A DNA stretch of 15,773 bases from the NCBI GenBank assembly GCA_964491375.1, contig CAZBGL010000270.1:1-15773 (forward strand), read 5' to 3'. The stretch comes from CAZBGL01 sp964491375 (lineage in GTDB: Bacteria > Desulfobacterota > Deferrisomatia > Deferrisomatales > Deferrisomataceae). Each line of letters begins with the position of its first letter. Within the stretch, counting starts at the first letter, position 1. Both the position numbers and the translations under genes were made by a program. Shown here piece after piece: positions 1-7,172 of the stretch. The notes beneath the pieces were generated by a model, which saw only the letters and a list, made by a program, of their open reading frames with translations, had not been told where the DNA came from and did no database searches.

Positions 1-723
1 GGGGCCGCCCTGGGCGCGAGCATCACCATCCTGGCCGGGCTCGGGGGGTACACCGCCTGGGGGTTGGGGCTGCTGCCCCTGTGCGCGTTCGCCGGGGCGC
101 TCCTGGCCCTGGCTGCCGTCCACCTGCTCACCCCGTCGCGCCGGTTCGGTTCGGGCAACACCTTGATCCTGGCGGGCATCGTGGTGAGCACCACGCTCTC
201 GGCCGGGATCAGCCTGATCAAGAGCCTCAACGAAGACACGGTTTCGTCCATCGTCTTCTGGATCCTGGGCAGCTTCAGCGGCCGGGGATGGCCCCACGTG
301 CTGTTCTCGGCGCCCTATGTGGCCGCAGGGCTCGCCGGGGCCTTCTGGATGGCCCGGGACCTGGACCTTCTGGCCCTGGGGGACGAGTCGGCGCGCCAGC
401 TCGGGGTGGACGCCGCCGGGGCGCGGCGGTGGCTCCTCGTGTCCGCGTCGGTCCTCACCGGCGCCTGCGTGGCCGTGAGCGGGGTGATCGGGTTCGTGGG
501 CCTGGTGGTGCCGCACCTGCTCCGGGCACTGGTGGGCCCCCGCCACCGGACGCTGCTGGCCGGATCGTTCCTGGGGGGGGCCGTGCTCCTGGTGCTGGCC
601 GACAGTCTGGCCCGGACCGTGCTCCCCGGCGGAGAGGAGCTGCCCGTGGGGGTGGTCACGGCGCTCTTGGGCGGCCCGTTCTTCTGCTACCTGCTCCGGT
701 GGAGCCCGGTGGCCAGGCCGTGA
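1..723 (+). CDS. FecCD/BtuC-family ABC importer permease (5' truncated)
   Basis: Inner-membrane permease of a binding-protein-dependent importer for cobalamin, heme or ferric siderophores. The reading frame is open from base 1, so the N-terminus lies outside the window. About 240 residues are visible, against roughly 320-350 for a full family member. The protein is a run of hydrophobic helices. Its C-terminal half carries the typical family stretch with SGVIGFVGLVVPH followed by LLR, then GPRHR, and a final block ELPVGVVTALLGGPFF; the GFVGLVVPH region is the cytoplasmic loop that contacts the ATPase. The ATPase and binding-protein genes follow on the same strand, so the three form one transporter. 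A gap of about 140 nt separates it from the ATPase start, which is longer than usual within such an operon. The family is certain; the substrate cannot be decided from this sequence. Confidence 0.93.
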   Translation, partial: GAALGASITILAGLGGYTAWGLGLLPLCAFAGALLALAAVHLLTPSRRFGSGNTLILAGIVVSTTLSAGISLIKSLNEDTVSSIVFWILGSFSGRGWPHVLFSAPYVAAGLAGAFWMARDLDLLALGDESARQLGVDAAGARRWLLVSASVLTGACVAVSGVIGFVGLVVPHLLRALVGPRHRTLLAGSFLGGAVLLVLADSLARTVLPGGEELPVGVVTALLGGPFFCYLLRWSPVARP

Positions 724-827
724 CCGGCCCCGCTCCACCCCGGTGCGGGATCGCGGGGAACGCCCGGACACCACGAGGTTGGGATGTTGGAACGGCAGCA
801 CGCTGGGATACCGCCGTCAACCGATAA

Positions 828-856
828 CCGTTGGCCACCCGCTGGCCCAACGGAGG
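828..856 (+). promoter_or_regulatory. Hairpin next to the ATPase ribosome binding site
   Basis: CCGTTGG at 828-834 and CCAACGG at 847-853 form a 7-bp inverted repeat with a 12-nt loop. The 3' arm runs into the GGAGG Shine-Dalgarno (852-856) of the GTG start at 862. The SD is spaced 5 nt from that GTG. If the stem folds in mRNA it would partly cover the SD. Another short inverted repeat (ACGGC / GCCGT) lies just upstream at about 792-817. A regulatory role is inference. Confidence 0.35.
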
Positions 857-861
857 ACCCT

Positions 862-1659
862 GTGATCCGGGTGCGTGACCTGTGGGCCGGATACGGCGGC
901 GATCCCGTGCTCTGCGGCGTGGACCTGGACGTTGCCGGGGGAGACTTCCTGGGCATCCTGGGGCCCAACGCGTGCGGCAAATCGACGCTGGTGCGCGTGC
1001 TCACCGGGGTGATCCGGCCTTCCAGAGGACAGGTGCGGGTGGACGGTGTGGACCCGGCCTCCGCCAGACCCCTGGAGGTGGCGCGGATCGTGGCCACGGT
1101 GCCCCAGTCCACCGAGATCCCGTTTCCCTTCACCGGGCTCGAGGTGGTCCTGATGGGCCGGTACCCTAGGCTGGGACGCTTTGGAACCCCGGGGCCGGGC
1201 GACCTCCGGGCCGTTCGTGCGGCCATGGGGCACACCGACACCGACCACCTGGCGGAACGCCGGATCACCGAGGTCTCCGGGGGGGAGCGCCAGCGGTTGG
1301 TCCTCGCCAGGGCGCTGGCCCAGGAAGCGCCGGTACTGCTCCTGGACGAGGCCACGGCTTCGCTGGACGTGCACCGGAAGATCGACGCCTTCGACCTGCT
1401 GGCCGAACTCAACCGCGCGGGGACCACGGTGTGCGCGGTGATGCACGACCTGAACCTGGCGGCCCTGTACTGCCGGAGGCTCCTGTTCCTCAAGCACGGC
1501 CGGGTGTTCGCCTGCGGCCCCACGGCCCAGGTGTTCCGGAGGGAGGTGCTGGAGGCCGTGTACGAAACACCGGTGGAGGTGTCGGTGCACCCGGCTACGG
1601 GCCGGCCGCACGCCGTGTTCCTGCCCCGGGGCGGGCCGTGCAGAGGAGTGTCCCCATGA
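862..1659 (+). CDS. ABC importer ATP-binding protein (FecE/BtuD type)
   Basis: Cytoplasmic ATPase that powers the metal-chelate importer. All nucleotide-binding motifs are present in a 265-residue protein: Walker A GPNACGKST (34-42), Q-loop in TVPQST, signature SGGERQ (139-144), Walker B VLLLDE (158-163), D-loop SLD and switch histidine H195 in VMHDLN. The length matches the 250-270 usual for FecE/BtuD. I chose GTG 862 because GGAGG sits 5 nt upstream and family homology begins immediately (IRVRDLWAGYGG). An in-frame ATG at 784 would add 26 residues (LERQHAGIPPSTDN...) that do not look like the family. The stop codon overlaps the start of the binding-protein gene in an ATGA, indicating translational coupling. 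Family assignment is very secure; the substrate is unknown. Confidence 0.93.
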   Translation: MIRVRDLWAGYGGDPVLCGVDLDVAGGDFLGILGPNACGKSTLVRVLTGVIRPSRGQVRVDGVDPASARPLEVARIVATVPQSTEIPFPFTGLEVVLMGRYPRLGRFGTPGPGDLRAVRAAMGHTDTDHLAERRITEVSGGERQRLVLARALAQEAPVLLLDEATASLDVHRKIDAFDLLAELNRAGTTVCAVMHDLNLAALYCRRLLFLKHGRVFACGPTAQVFRREVLEAVYETPVEVSVHPATGRPHAVFLPRGGPCRGVSP

Positions 1660-2537
1660 AGAACCGCCGGATCTCCTTGGCCCTTCTGGCGGCCTGGGCC
1701 CTGACCCCCGCAACCCCGCGGGCAGCCTGCGTGCAGGACGACACCGGCGTCCGGGCGTGCGTGGAGACACGCGCCCCCCGGATCGTCTCCCTTTACGGAG
1801 CCTACACCGAACTCTTATGGGAGATGGGCGCCGGGGGGCTTTTGGTGGGACGGACCCGGAACGACCGCACGATACCCGAGGTGCGGGAACTCCCATCGGT
1901 GGGCACGGGCCTGAGGCCCAACGTGGAGTTCGTGCTGGCCCTGCGGCCCGACCTGGTGGTGGCCCGCGCCGGCCGGGCGGCACGCACGGCGGTCGCCGAC
2001 CTCCGGGCCCGGGGGCTCACGGTGGCCGCGTTCGATCCCCGGAGCTTCGACGAGCTGTACCGCACCATCGAACGGCTGGGCCGGCTTGCGGGTCGCCCCG
2101 GCCGCGCCGCCGCCCTGGCGCGCCGGATCCGCGCCAGGGTCGAGGCGGTGCGCAGGCGCACCGCCTCGGAACGGCCCGCCCGGGTGGTGTACGAGGTGCG
2201 CGCCCAGCCCCTGACCGTGGCCGGGACGGACAGCTTGATGAACGAGATCATCCGGGCCGCCGGGGGGGTGAACGCCGTGACCCGGCCCAAGAAGATCCTC
2301 ATGCTGGACGTGGAGGCCCTGCTCCGGCTGGACCCGGACGTGTACATCGTGCAAAAGGGCCCCATGAACCGGAACCCCCTGCATCCGGCCCGGCGCCCCC
2401 TGTTCCGGAACCTCCGTGCCGTGCGCGAGGGCGCCGTGTTGATGGTGGAGGAGACCCGCTTCGCCCGGCCCGGCCCCCGCGTGGCCGACGCCGTGGAGGA
2501 ACTCGCCCGTTTCCTGCACCCCGAGCTGTTTCGCTGA
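1656..2537 (+). CDS. Periplasmic metal-chelate binding protein (BtuF/FecB/TroA-like)
   Basis: Periplasmic substrate-binding component of the importer encoded by the two genes upstream. The protein has 293 residues. A basic start (KNRR) and hydrophobic stretch (about 6-20) form a signal peptide ending near TPRAA. The mature part has the type III binding-protein layout: PRIVSLYGAYTELLWEMGAGGLLVGRT (first lobe), LRPNVEFVLALRPDLVVA, a long linking helix around residues 130-175, and a second lobe with LTVAGTDSLMNEIIRAAGGVNAV. The SD AGAGGAG (1642-1648) is 7 nt before the ATG, and the ATG overlaps the ATPase stop by 4 bp. C25 lies near the cleavage site but the preceding residues RAA do not make a lipobox, so I predict a soluble protein, with C25 and C35 possibly forming a disulfide. 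It could serve cobalamin, heme or a siderophore. Confidence 0.9.
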   Translation: MKNRRISLALLAAWALTPATPRAACVQDDTGVRACVETRAPRIVSLYGAYTELLWEMGAGGLLVGRTRNDRTIPEVRELPSVGTGLRPNVEFVLALRPDLVVARAGRAARTAVADLRARGLTVAAFDPRSFDELYRTIERLGRLAGRPGRAAALARRIRARVEAVRRRTASERPARVVYEVRAQPLTVAGTDSLMNEIIRAAGGVNAVTRPKKILMLDVEALLRLDPDVYIVQKGPMNRNPLHPARRPLFRNLRAVREGAVLMVEETRFARPGPRVADAVEELARFLHPELFR

Positions 2538-3010
2538 AACGAGCCGGCAGACCCAGTTGCGGCCCCCGGGTCCCTCGCCCTCTGCCCACGGCGCAACGGG
2601 CGTTCCATCGTCTCGCACAACGATCGCCACGACCCCAAGGGGCAGCGGCCGACCCCTGGGCTGCCGAGCCAGGCCCCACGCCGGCGCCGCCCTCTACGGG
2701 CGGCACACCCTCTTCCCGATGGCCTGGCCCCTCCGAGCGGGACCCACCGGCCAACGCCTTCGGATACCACACACAGCCCGTTCCCATACCGCCCGGGGCT
2801 CGGAGTCGCGCGAGGGGCCGGAAGGCCCAACGGCAACGTCTCTCGAGCCCGCCAACCGTGCACGCGAGCGGCACGCCGACTACCGGCCGCCGGCATCGAG
2901 GCCGCGGCCGGAAGCGGAGACGAGCCCCGGGCGACATGGGACGCTTCGGCCCAGGTGCGGCTGTCGGGGCGCTCCCACGCCACGCTAGCATCTCGGCCCC
3001 CAAGAGCGAT
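2538..3010. other. Long convergent intergenic gap, no convincing gene
   Basis: These 473 nt lie between the converging ends of the binding-protein gene and the cytochrome gene. Open frames exist on both strands (for example plus 2557-2988), but their products are rich in Arg, Pro, Ser and Thr, show no domain, have no good SD, and lack the strong G/C third-position bias of the neighbouring genes. A 6-bp inverted repeat GGCAGC / GCTGCC (2641-2646, 2660-2665) is present without a T-tract. I see no tRNA, riboswitch, phage or IS feature. It may be a decayed gene or a structured 3' region. Confidence 0.5.
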
Positions 3011-3016
3011 CTAGCG
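2983..3016 (-). terminator. Weak hairpin over the cytochrome stop codon
   Basis: CGCTAG (2983-2988) and CTAGCG (3011-3016) are perfect inverted repeats, and an inner CTC / GAG pair extends the stem after a small internal loop. The structure includes the TAG stop of the minus-strand cytochrome gene (3013-3011). No T-tract follows on the minus strand, so it is at best a factor-dependent or RNA-stabilising element. Confidence 0.25.
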
Positions 3017-4258
3017 CCCCCGCATCCCCCCCTTCCACCCCTGGATCGCTCCCTGCGCCCACGCCGGGTCGTGGTCGGCGTGGCACGAGGCGGTGCAGCT
3101 GTCCGGCCGACCCGGAGGCCCTCCCGGAGCCAGGAACCGGAAGGTGTGGGTGCGCACGCGCATGTACCGGTCGGCCGGGTTCACCACGGTCATGTGGCAG
3201 TCCACGCAGCCCGCCGCCCCCTCGGGATGGCCCCGGTGCACCGGGGTGTCCGGGAGGTCCCGGCCGTGACAGCCCCGGCACAGTTCCTCGGTGCGGCGCC
3301 GGAGGCCATGGGGCTTGTCGGACCCGTGGGGCAGATGGCAGGTGGTGCACGAAAGCCCGGAGCGCGCGTGCCGGCTCTGGAGGAACCCTTGGTACTCCAT
3401 GAAAGGCAGCCGCTCGGTGCCGTCGGGCCAGAAATAGGCGGTGGCTCCGGCCGGATCGGGCCGCTCCAAGCGGAAGGACCGCTCCAGCGGCTCGCCCGGC
3501 CGGAAGCCCACGGGATAGGGGCGGCCCGTGCGCGGGGCCCAACCCCGGCTGTGGCACGCGCCGCACAGCGCCGCCCGCGCCAAGGGGGCCAGTTCGCTCG
3601 GCCGCAGAATGGGCTTCCGGCCGCCGCTCCGCGCGTGTGCCTCGCCCGGCCCGTGGCAGGCGGAACACCCTACGTTGGGCTCGGAGAACGCACGCTTCAC
3701 CGGGTCGTACCCGGTGGTGTGACACCCGGCGCACGCCTCTTCCCAGGGGATCCGATCCCGGGCCACCGCCTGGAGCGCCGGCGGCAGGGGCTCCCACCGG
3801 CGCTCCCGCAGGTTCCATTGGGCGGGGAGCAAGAGGTGGCCCTCCGGCGTCCGCCGGAAGTACACCTGGATCTGGAGCACGCCGAAGGCCAGGGCCACGT
3901 CGGAGCGGTCGAACCGTCCCTGCACGTTCCCGGCCCACCCGGGTGCCCGCCCGTCCCACCGGGCCTTCACCAACCGGGGATCCCTGGAGGGGTCGATCAG
4001 GAAGTGACTGTGGGGGTGGCGCACCCACAGGGAGAACTCGGGGCTGTGACAGGCACCGCACCGGCGCGAAGGGCTGGTGGCCACCCCAGAGCCCACCCGT
4101 ACGTGGGAGACCCCGCCCTCGGCGAGCACGGCCCCGGACGCACCCGCCCACAGGATCCACGCCGCCGCCAGGAGCCACGCGGGCGCGGAGCGCACCAGGG
4201 CCCCACGCCCGGGGCCTCGGCCCTCTTGAAGGGTCCCGGACGGAACCCGACGGGTCAT
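3011..4258 (-). CDS. Exported multiheme cytochrome c, octaheme-like
   Basis: Predicted periplasmic electron-transfer protein of 415 residues. A hydrophobic stretch (about 26-46, ending VLA before EGG) is a signal peptide with an unusually long N-region; GTG at residue 22 is an alternative start. Seven canonical CXXCH heme sites occur at C67, C176, C198, C232, C304, C327 and C351. An eighth site, C388-TAS-C392-H393, has three residues between the cysteines. First-site context CGACHSPEFSLWVRHPHSHF, the CSACHGPGEAH box, and the C-terminal THTFR ... CTASCHADHDPAWA resemble the cytochrome c554-like multiheme family that often continues into TPR repeats; here the protein ends about 20 residues after the last heme site. 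The ATG overlaps the ppdK stop (ATGA), so translation is probably coupled. It could take part in respiratory electron transfer to metals or nitrogen/sulfur oxyanions. The partner is unknown. Confidence 0.88.
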   Translation of the reverse strand: MTRRVPSGTLQEGRGPGRGALVRSAPAWLLAAAWILWAGASGAVLAEGGVSHVRVGSGVATSPSRRCGACHSPEFSLWVRHPHSHFLIDPSRDPRLVKARWDGRAPGWAGNVQGRFDRSDVALAFGVLQIQVYFRRTPEGHLLLPAQWNLRERRWEPLPPALQAVARDRIPWEEACAGCHTTGYDPVKRAFSEPNVGCSACHGPGEAHARSGGRKPILRPSELAPLARAALCGACHSRGWAPRTGRPYPVGFRPGEPLERSFRLERPDPAGATAYFWPDGTERLPFMEYQGFLQSRHARSGLSCTTCHLPHGSDKPHGLRRRTEELCRGCHGRDLPDTPVHRGHPEGAAGCVDCHMTVVNPADRYMRVRTHTFRFLAPGGPPGRPDSCTASCHADHDPAWAQGAIQGWKGGMRGR

Positions 4259-6966
4259 CCGTCGTCGCGCACGGCTGCCTGGGCCGCGGCCAGCCGGGCG
4301 ATGGGTACGCGGAAGGGGCTGCACGACACGTAGTCCAGGCCCACCTTGTGGAAGAAGGCGATGGAGTCGGGATCGCCGCCGTGCTCGCCGCACACCCCCA
4401 CCTTGAGGTCGGGCCGGCTGGAGCGGCCCTTCTGGGTGCCCATGGCCACGAGCTGGCCCACCCCCTCCTGGTCCAGGCTCTGGAACGGATCCTTTTCGTA
4501 GAAGCCCTTTTCCACGTAGAGCGGCAGGAACGTGCCCGCGTCGTCCCGGCTGAACCCGCAGGTCATCTGGGTGAGGTCGTTCGTGCCGAAGCTGAAGAAC
4601 TCGGCCTCCTGGGCCACCTGGTCGGCCGTGAGCGCCGCCCGGGGCACCTCGATCATGGTCCCCACCAGGAACGGCAGGTCGTCCACGCCGGTGGATCGCT
4701 TCACCTCGTCGGCCACCTCCAGGATGATCCGCTTCTGGTCCTCCAGTTCCTTGACGTGGCCCACCAGGGGCACCATGATCTCGGGCCGGGCGTCCACGCC
4801 CTCCTTGCGCAGCTCGGCGGCCGCCTCCAGGATGGCCCGCGCCTGCATCCGGGTGATCTCGGGATAGCTGATGCCCAGCCGGCAGCCCCGGTGGCCCAGC
4901 ATGGGGTTCATCTCGCGCAACTGCTCCACCCGGGCGCGCACCGCCTCGGGGTCCTTGCCCATCACCCGAGCCAGTTCCTCGATCTGCCGCTCCTCGTGGG
5001 GCACGAACTCGTGGAGCGGGGGATCCAGCAGCCGCACCGTGACCGGCAGGCCCTCCATGGCCCGGAAGATGCCCTTGAAGTCCTCCTTCTGGAACGGCAG
5101 CAGCTTGTCCAAGGCCCGGGCCCGCTCCTCGGGCGTGTCGGCCAGGATCATCTCCCGCATCGCCAGGATCCGGTCGTCGCCGAAGAACATGTGCTCGGTA
5201 CGGCACAGGCCGATGCCCTCGGCGCCGAACCGCCGGGCCTGAGCGGCGTCCTCGGGCCGGTCTGCGTTCGTGCGCACGCCCAGGCGACGCAGTTCGTCAC
5301 ACCAGCCCAGGAACGCGCGGAGCACCTCGTTCTTTTCCGGGTCCATCACGATGAGCGGGAGCTCCCCGCGGTAGATGGCGCCCTTGGTGCCGTTCACGGT
5401 GATCACGTCGCCCTCGCGGAGCACGGTGTCGCCCACCCGGACCGTGCCCGCCGACACGTCGATGTCCAGGTCACCGCAGCCCACCACGCAGGTCTTGCCC
5501 CAGCCGCGGGCCACCAGGGCCGCGTGGGACGTCATGCCGCCCTTTGCGGTCACGATGGCCTGGGCCGCGTGCATCCCGTGCACGTCCTCCGGGCTCGTCT
5601 CGGTGCGCACCAGGATGACCCGCTCGCCCGCCCCGCCCAGTTCCTGGGCCCGGTCCGCCGTGAGTACGATCTTGCCCACCGCGCCGCCCGGTCCGGCCGG
5701 GAGCCCCCGGGCGAGCACCCGGGCGTCCCGCTCGGCCGCCGGATCCACCATGGGATGGAGCAGCTCGTCGAGCTGGGAGGGCTTGACCCGGAGTACGGCC
5801 TCGCGCTTGTCGATGAGACCCTCGTTGCACATGTCCACGGCCATGCGTACCGCCGCCGGGCCGTTACGCTTGCCCACTCGGGTCTGGAGCATCCAGAGGC
5901 GGCCCTCCTGGATCGTGAACTCGATGTCCTGCATGTCCCGGTAGTGGCGCTCCAGGGTCTCGCGCACCTCGAGGAGCTGCTGGTACACCTCGGGCATCAC
6001 CTCCTCGAGGGTGGGCAGGTCCCGGTTCGTGTCGCTCTTGCACGCCTCGTTGATCGCGTAGGGGGTGCGGATGCCGGCCACCACGTCCTCGCCCTGGGCG
6101 TTGGGCAGCCATTCGCCGTAGAACACGTTCTCGCCGGTGGCCGGGTTGCGGGTGAACGCCACGCCCGTGGCCGAGTTGTCCCCCATGTTGCCGAACACCA
6201 TGGCCTGCACGTTCACGGCCGTGCCCCAGTCGTCGGGGATGCCCTCGATGCGGCGGTACTCCACGGCGCGCTTGCCGTTCCACGACTGGAACACCGCGCC
6301 GATGGCCCCCCAGAGCTGCTCCCGGGCATCGTCCGGGAACGGCTTGCCCAGCACCTCTTCCACGCGCCGGCGAAACGCGTCGCACAGGCGCTTGAGATCG
6401 TCGGCCGTGAGGTCCGTGTCGGACGCGTAGCCCTTTTCCCTCTTCAGGTCCTCCATCATGTGCTCGAGCTGGAGCCGGATCCCGCGACCTTCCTCGGGTT
6501 CGATGCCAGCCGCCTTCTCCATGACCACGTCCGCGTACATCATGATGAGCCGCCGGTAGGCGTCGTACACGAACCGCTCGTTGTCCGTCTTGCGGATCAT
6601 GCCGGGGATGGTGGCCGAGCACAGGCCCACGTTGAGCACGGTCTCCATCATGCCGGGCATGGACTGGCGGGCCCCGCTCCGCACGCTCACCAGCAGGGGA
6701 TTGTCGGGGTCGCCGAAGCGGCTGCCCATCACCCGCGCCATGTGCTCGAGGCCCCGGTCCACCTCGTCGCGGAGCGTCTCGGGATACGTGCGGCCGTGGG
6801 CATAGTAATAGGTGCACACCTCGGTGGTGATCGTGAACCCCGCGGGCACCGGGATGCCCAGGTGGCACATCTCCGCGAGGTTCGCCCCCTTCCCGCCCAG
6901 GAGCTCCTTCATGTCGGCCCGCCCCTCGGCCTCGCCCGCACCGAACGTGTACACGTACTTGGCCAT
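4255..6966 (-). CDS. ppdK: Pyruvate, phosphate dikinase
   Basis: Interconverts pyruvate + ATP + Pi and phosphoenolpyruvate + AMP + PPi in the cytosol, supporting gluconeogenesis or PPi-linked glycolysis. The 903-residue product has the usual full length (about 870-910). The N-terminal ATP-grasp domain begins YVYTFGAGEAEGRADMKELLGGKGANLAEM. The swivelling phosphohistidine domain carries GGMTSHAALVARGWGK with catalytic H481. The C-terminal PEP/pyruvate barrel ends with GVCGEHGGDPDSIAFFHKVGLDYVSCSP, catalytic Cys at 859, then FRVPIARLAAAQAAV. An AGGAGG SD (6979-6974) lies 7 nt before the ATG. It follows glyS after a 206-nt gap, and its TGA overlaps the cytochrome ATG. The Thr two residues before H481 is the position targeted by regulatory proteins in plants and some bacteria; no such gene is in the window. 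Identification is certain. Confidence 0.98.
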   Translation of the reverse strand: MAKYVYTFGAGEAEGRADMKELLGGKGANLAEMCHLGIPVPAGFTITTEVCTYYYAHGRTYPETLRDEVDRGLEHMARVMGSRFGDPDNPLLVSVRSGARQSMPGMMETVLNVGLCSATIPGMIRKTDNERFVYDAYRRLIMMYADVVMEKAAGIEPEEGRGIRLQLEHMMEDLKREKGYASDTDLTADDLKRLCDAFRRRVEEVLGKPFPDDAREQLWGAIGAVFQSWNGKRAVEYRRIEGIPDDWGTAVNVQAMVFGNMGDNSATGVAFTRNPATGENVFYGEWLPNAQGEDVVAGIRTPYAINEACKSDTNRDLPTLEEVMPEVYQQLLEVRETLERHYRDMQDIEFTIQEGRLWMLQTRVGKRNGPAAVRMAVDMCNEGLIDKREAVLRVKPSQLDELLHPMVDPAAERDARVLARGLPAGPGGAVGKIVLTADRAQELGGAGERVILVRTETSPEDVHGMHAAQAIVTAKGGMTSHAALVARGWGKTCVVGCGDLDIDVSAGTVRVGDTVLREGDVITVNGTKGAIYRGELPLIVMDPEKNEVLRAFLGWCDELRRLGVRTNADRPEDAAQARRFGAEGIGLCRTEHMFFGDDRILAMREMILADTPEERARALDKLLPFQKEDFKGIFRAMEGLPVTVRLLDPPLHEFVPHEERQIEELARVMGKDPEAVRARVEQLREMNPMLGHRGCRLGISYPEITRMQARAILEAAAELRKEGVDARPEIMVPLVGHVKELEDQKRIILEVADEVKRSTGVDDLPFLVGTMIEVPRAALTADQVAQEAEFFSFGTNDLTQMTCGFSRDDAGTFLPLYVEKGFYEKDPFQSLDQEGVGQLVAMGTQKGRSSRPDLKVGVCGEHGGDPDSIAFFHKVGLDYVSCSPFRVPIARLAAAQAAVRDDG

Positions 6967-7172
6967 TGCGCTCCCTCCTGTTCAGCGGTCGGTTCTGTGG
7001 ATGGCCGCTATCTCGAACGGCTGGTTGGGTCCTCGGGGTGTCCGTGGCGCGGTTGCCCGGGGCTTCGAACGCCGCGCCCGAAAAGCCGCTCCCCGCGGTC
7101 GGGGGCCGGACCCAGGGGAGCAGTAGGAAAGACCCCGGTCCGGCACCCTGCTGGTCGGCAGAACGTGCCGCC
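6967..7172 (-). other. glyS-ppdK intergenic region with a GC hairpin
   Basis: These 206 nt separate two genes of the same direction and are too long for tight coupling. GGACCCAGGGG (7108-7118) and CCCCGGTCC (7133-7141) can pair with a 2-nt bulge. No T-tract follows on the minus strand, so it is not a standard intrinsic terminator. The ppdK SD is at 6979-6974. I see no clear sigma70 boxes. It could hold a ppdK promoter or an RNA-processing site. Confidence 0.35.

Noticed and set aside
784..861. ATG 784 as start of the importer ATPase
   Set aside because: Adds 26 residues without family similarity; GTG 862 has a better SD and homology begins there.
723..861. Cobalamin riboswitch between permease and ATPase genes
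   Set aside because: I do not see the B12-box core or its conserved flanking helices, and a riboswitch would normally precede the first gene.
1716..1734. Lipoprotein signal at C25 of the binding protein
   Set aside because: The residues before the cysteine are R-A-A, lacking the Leu-type residue of a lipobox.
1757..4333. Very long open frame on the plus strand crossing several genes, product rich in Arg, Pro and Gly
   Set aside because: It is antisense to the cytochrome gene and out of frame with the binding-protein gene, both of which have strong motifs. Such frames are expected in DNA this GC-rich.
7055..7080. tRNA-like TTCGAA T-loop in the glyS-ppdK gap
   Set aside because: No flanking 5-bp T-stem, anticodon arm or acceptor stem can be built on either strand.
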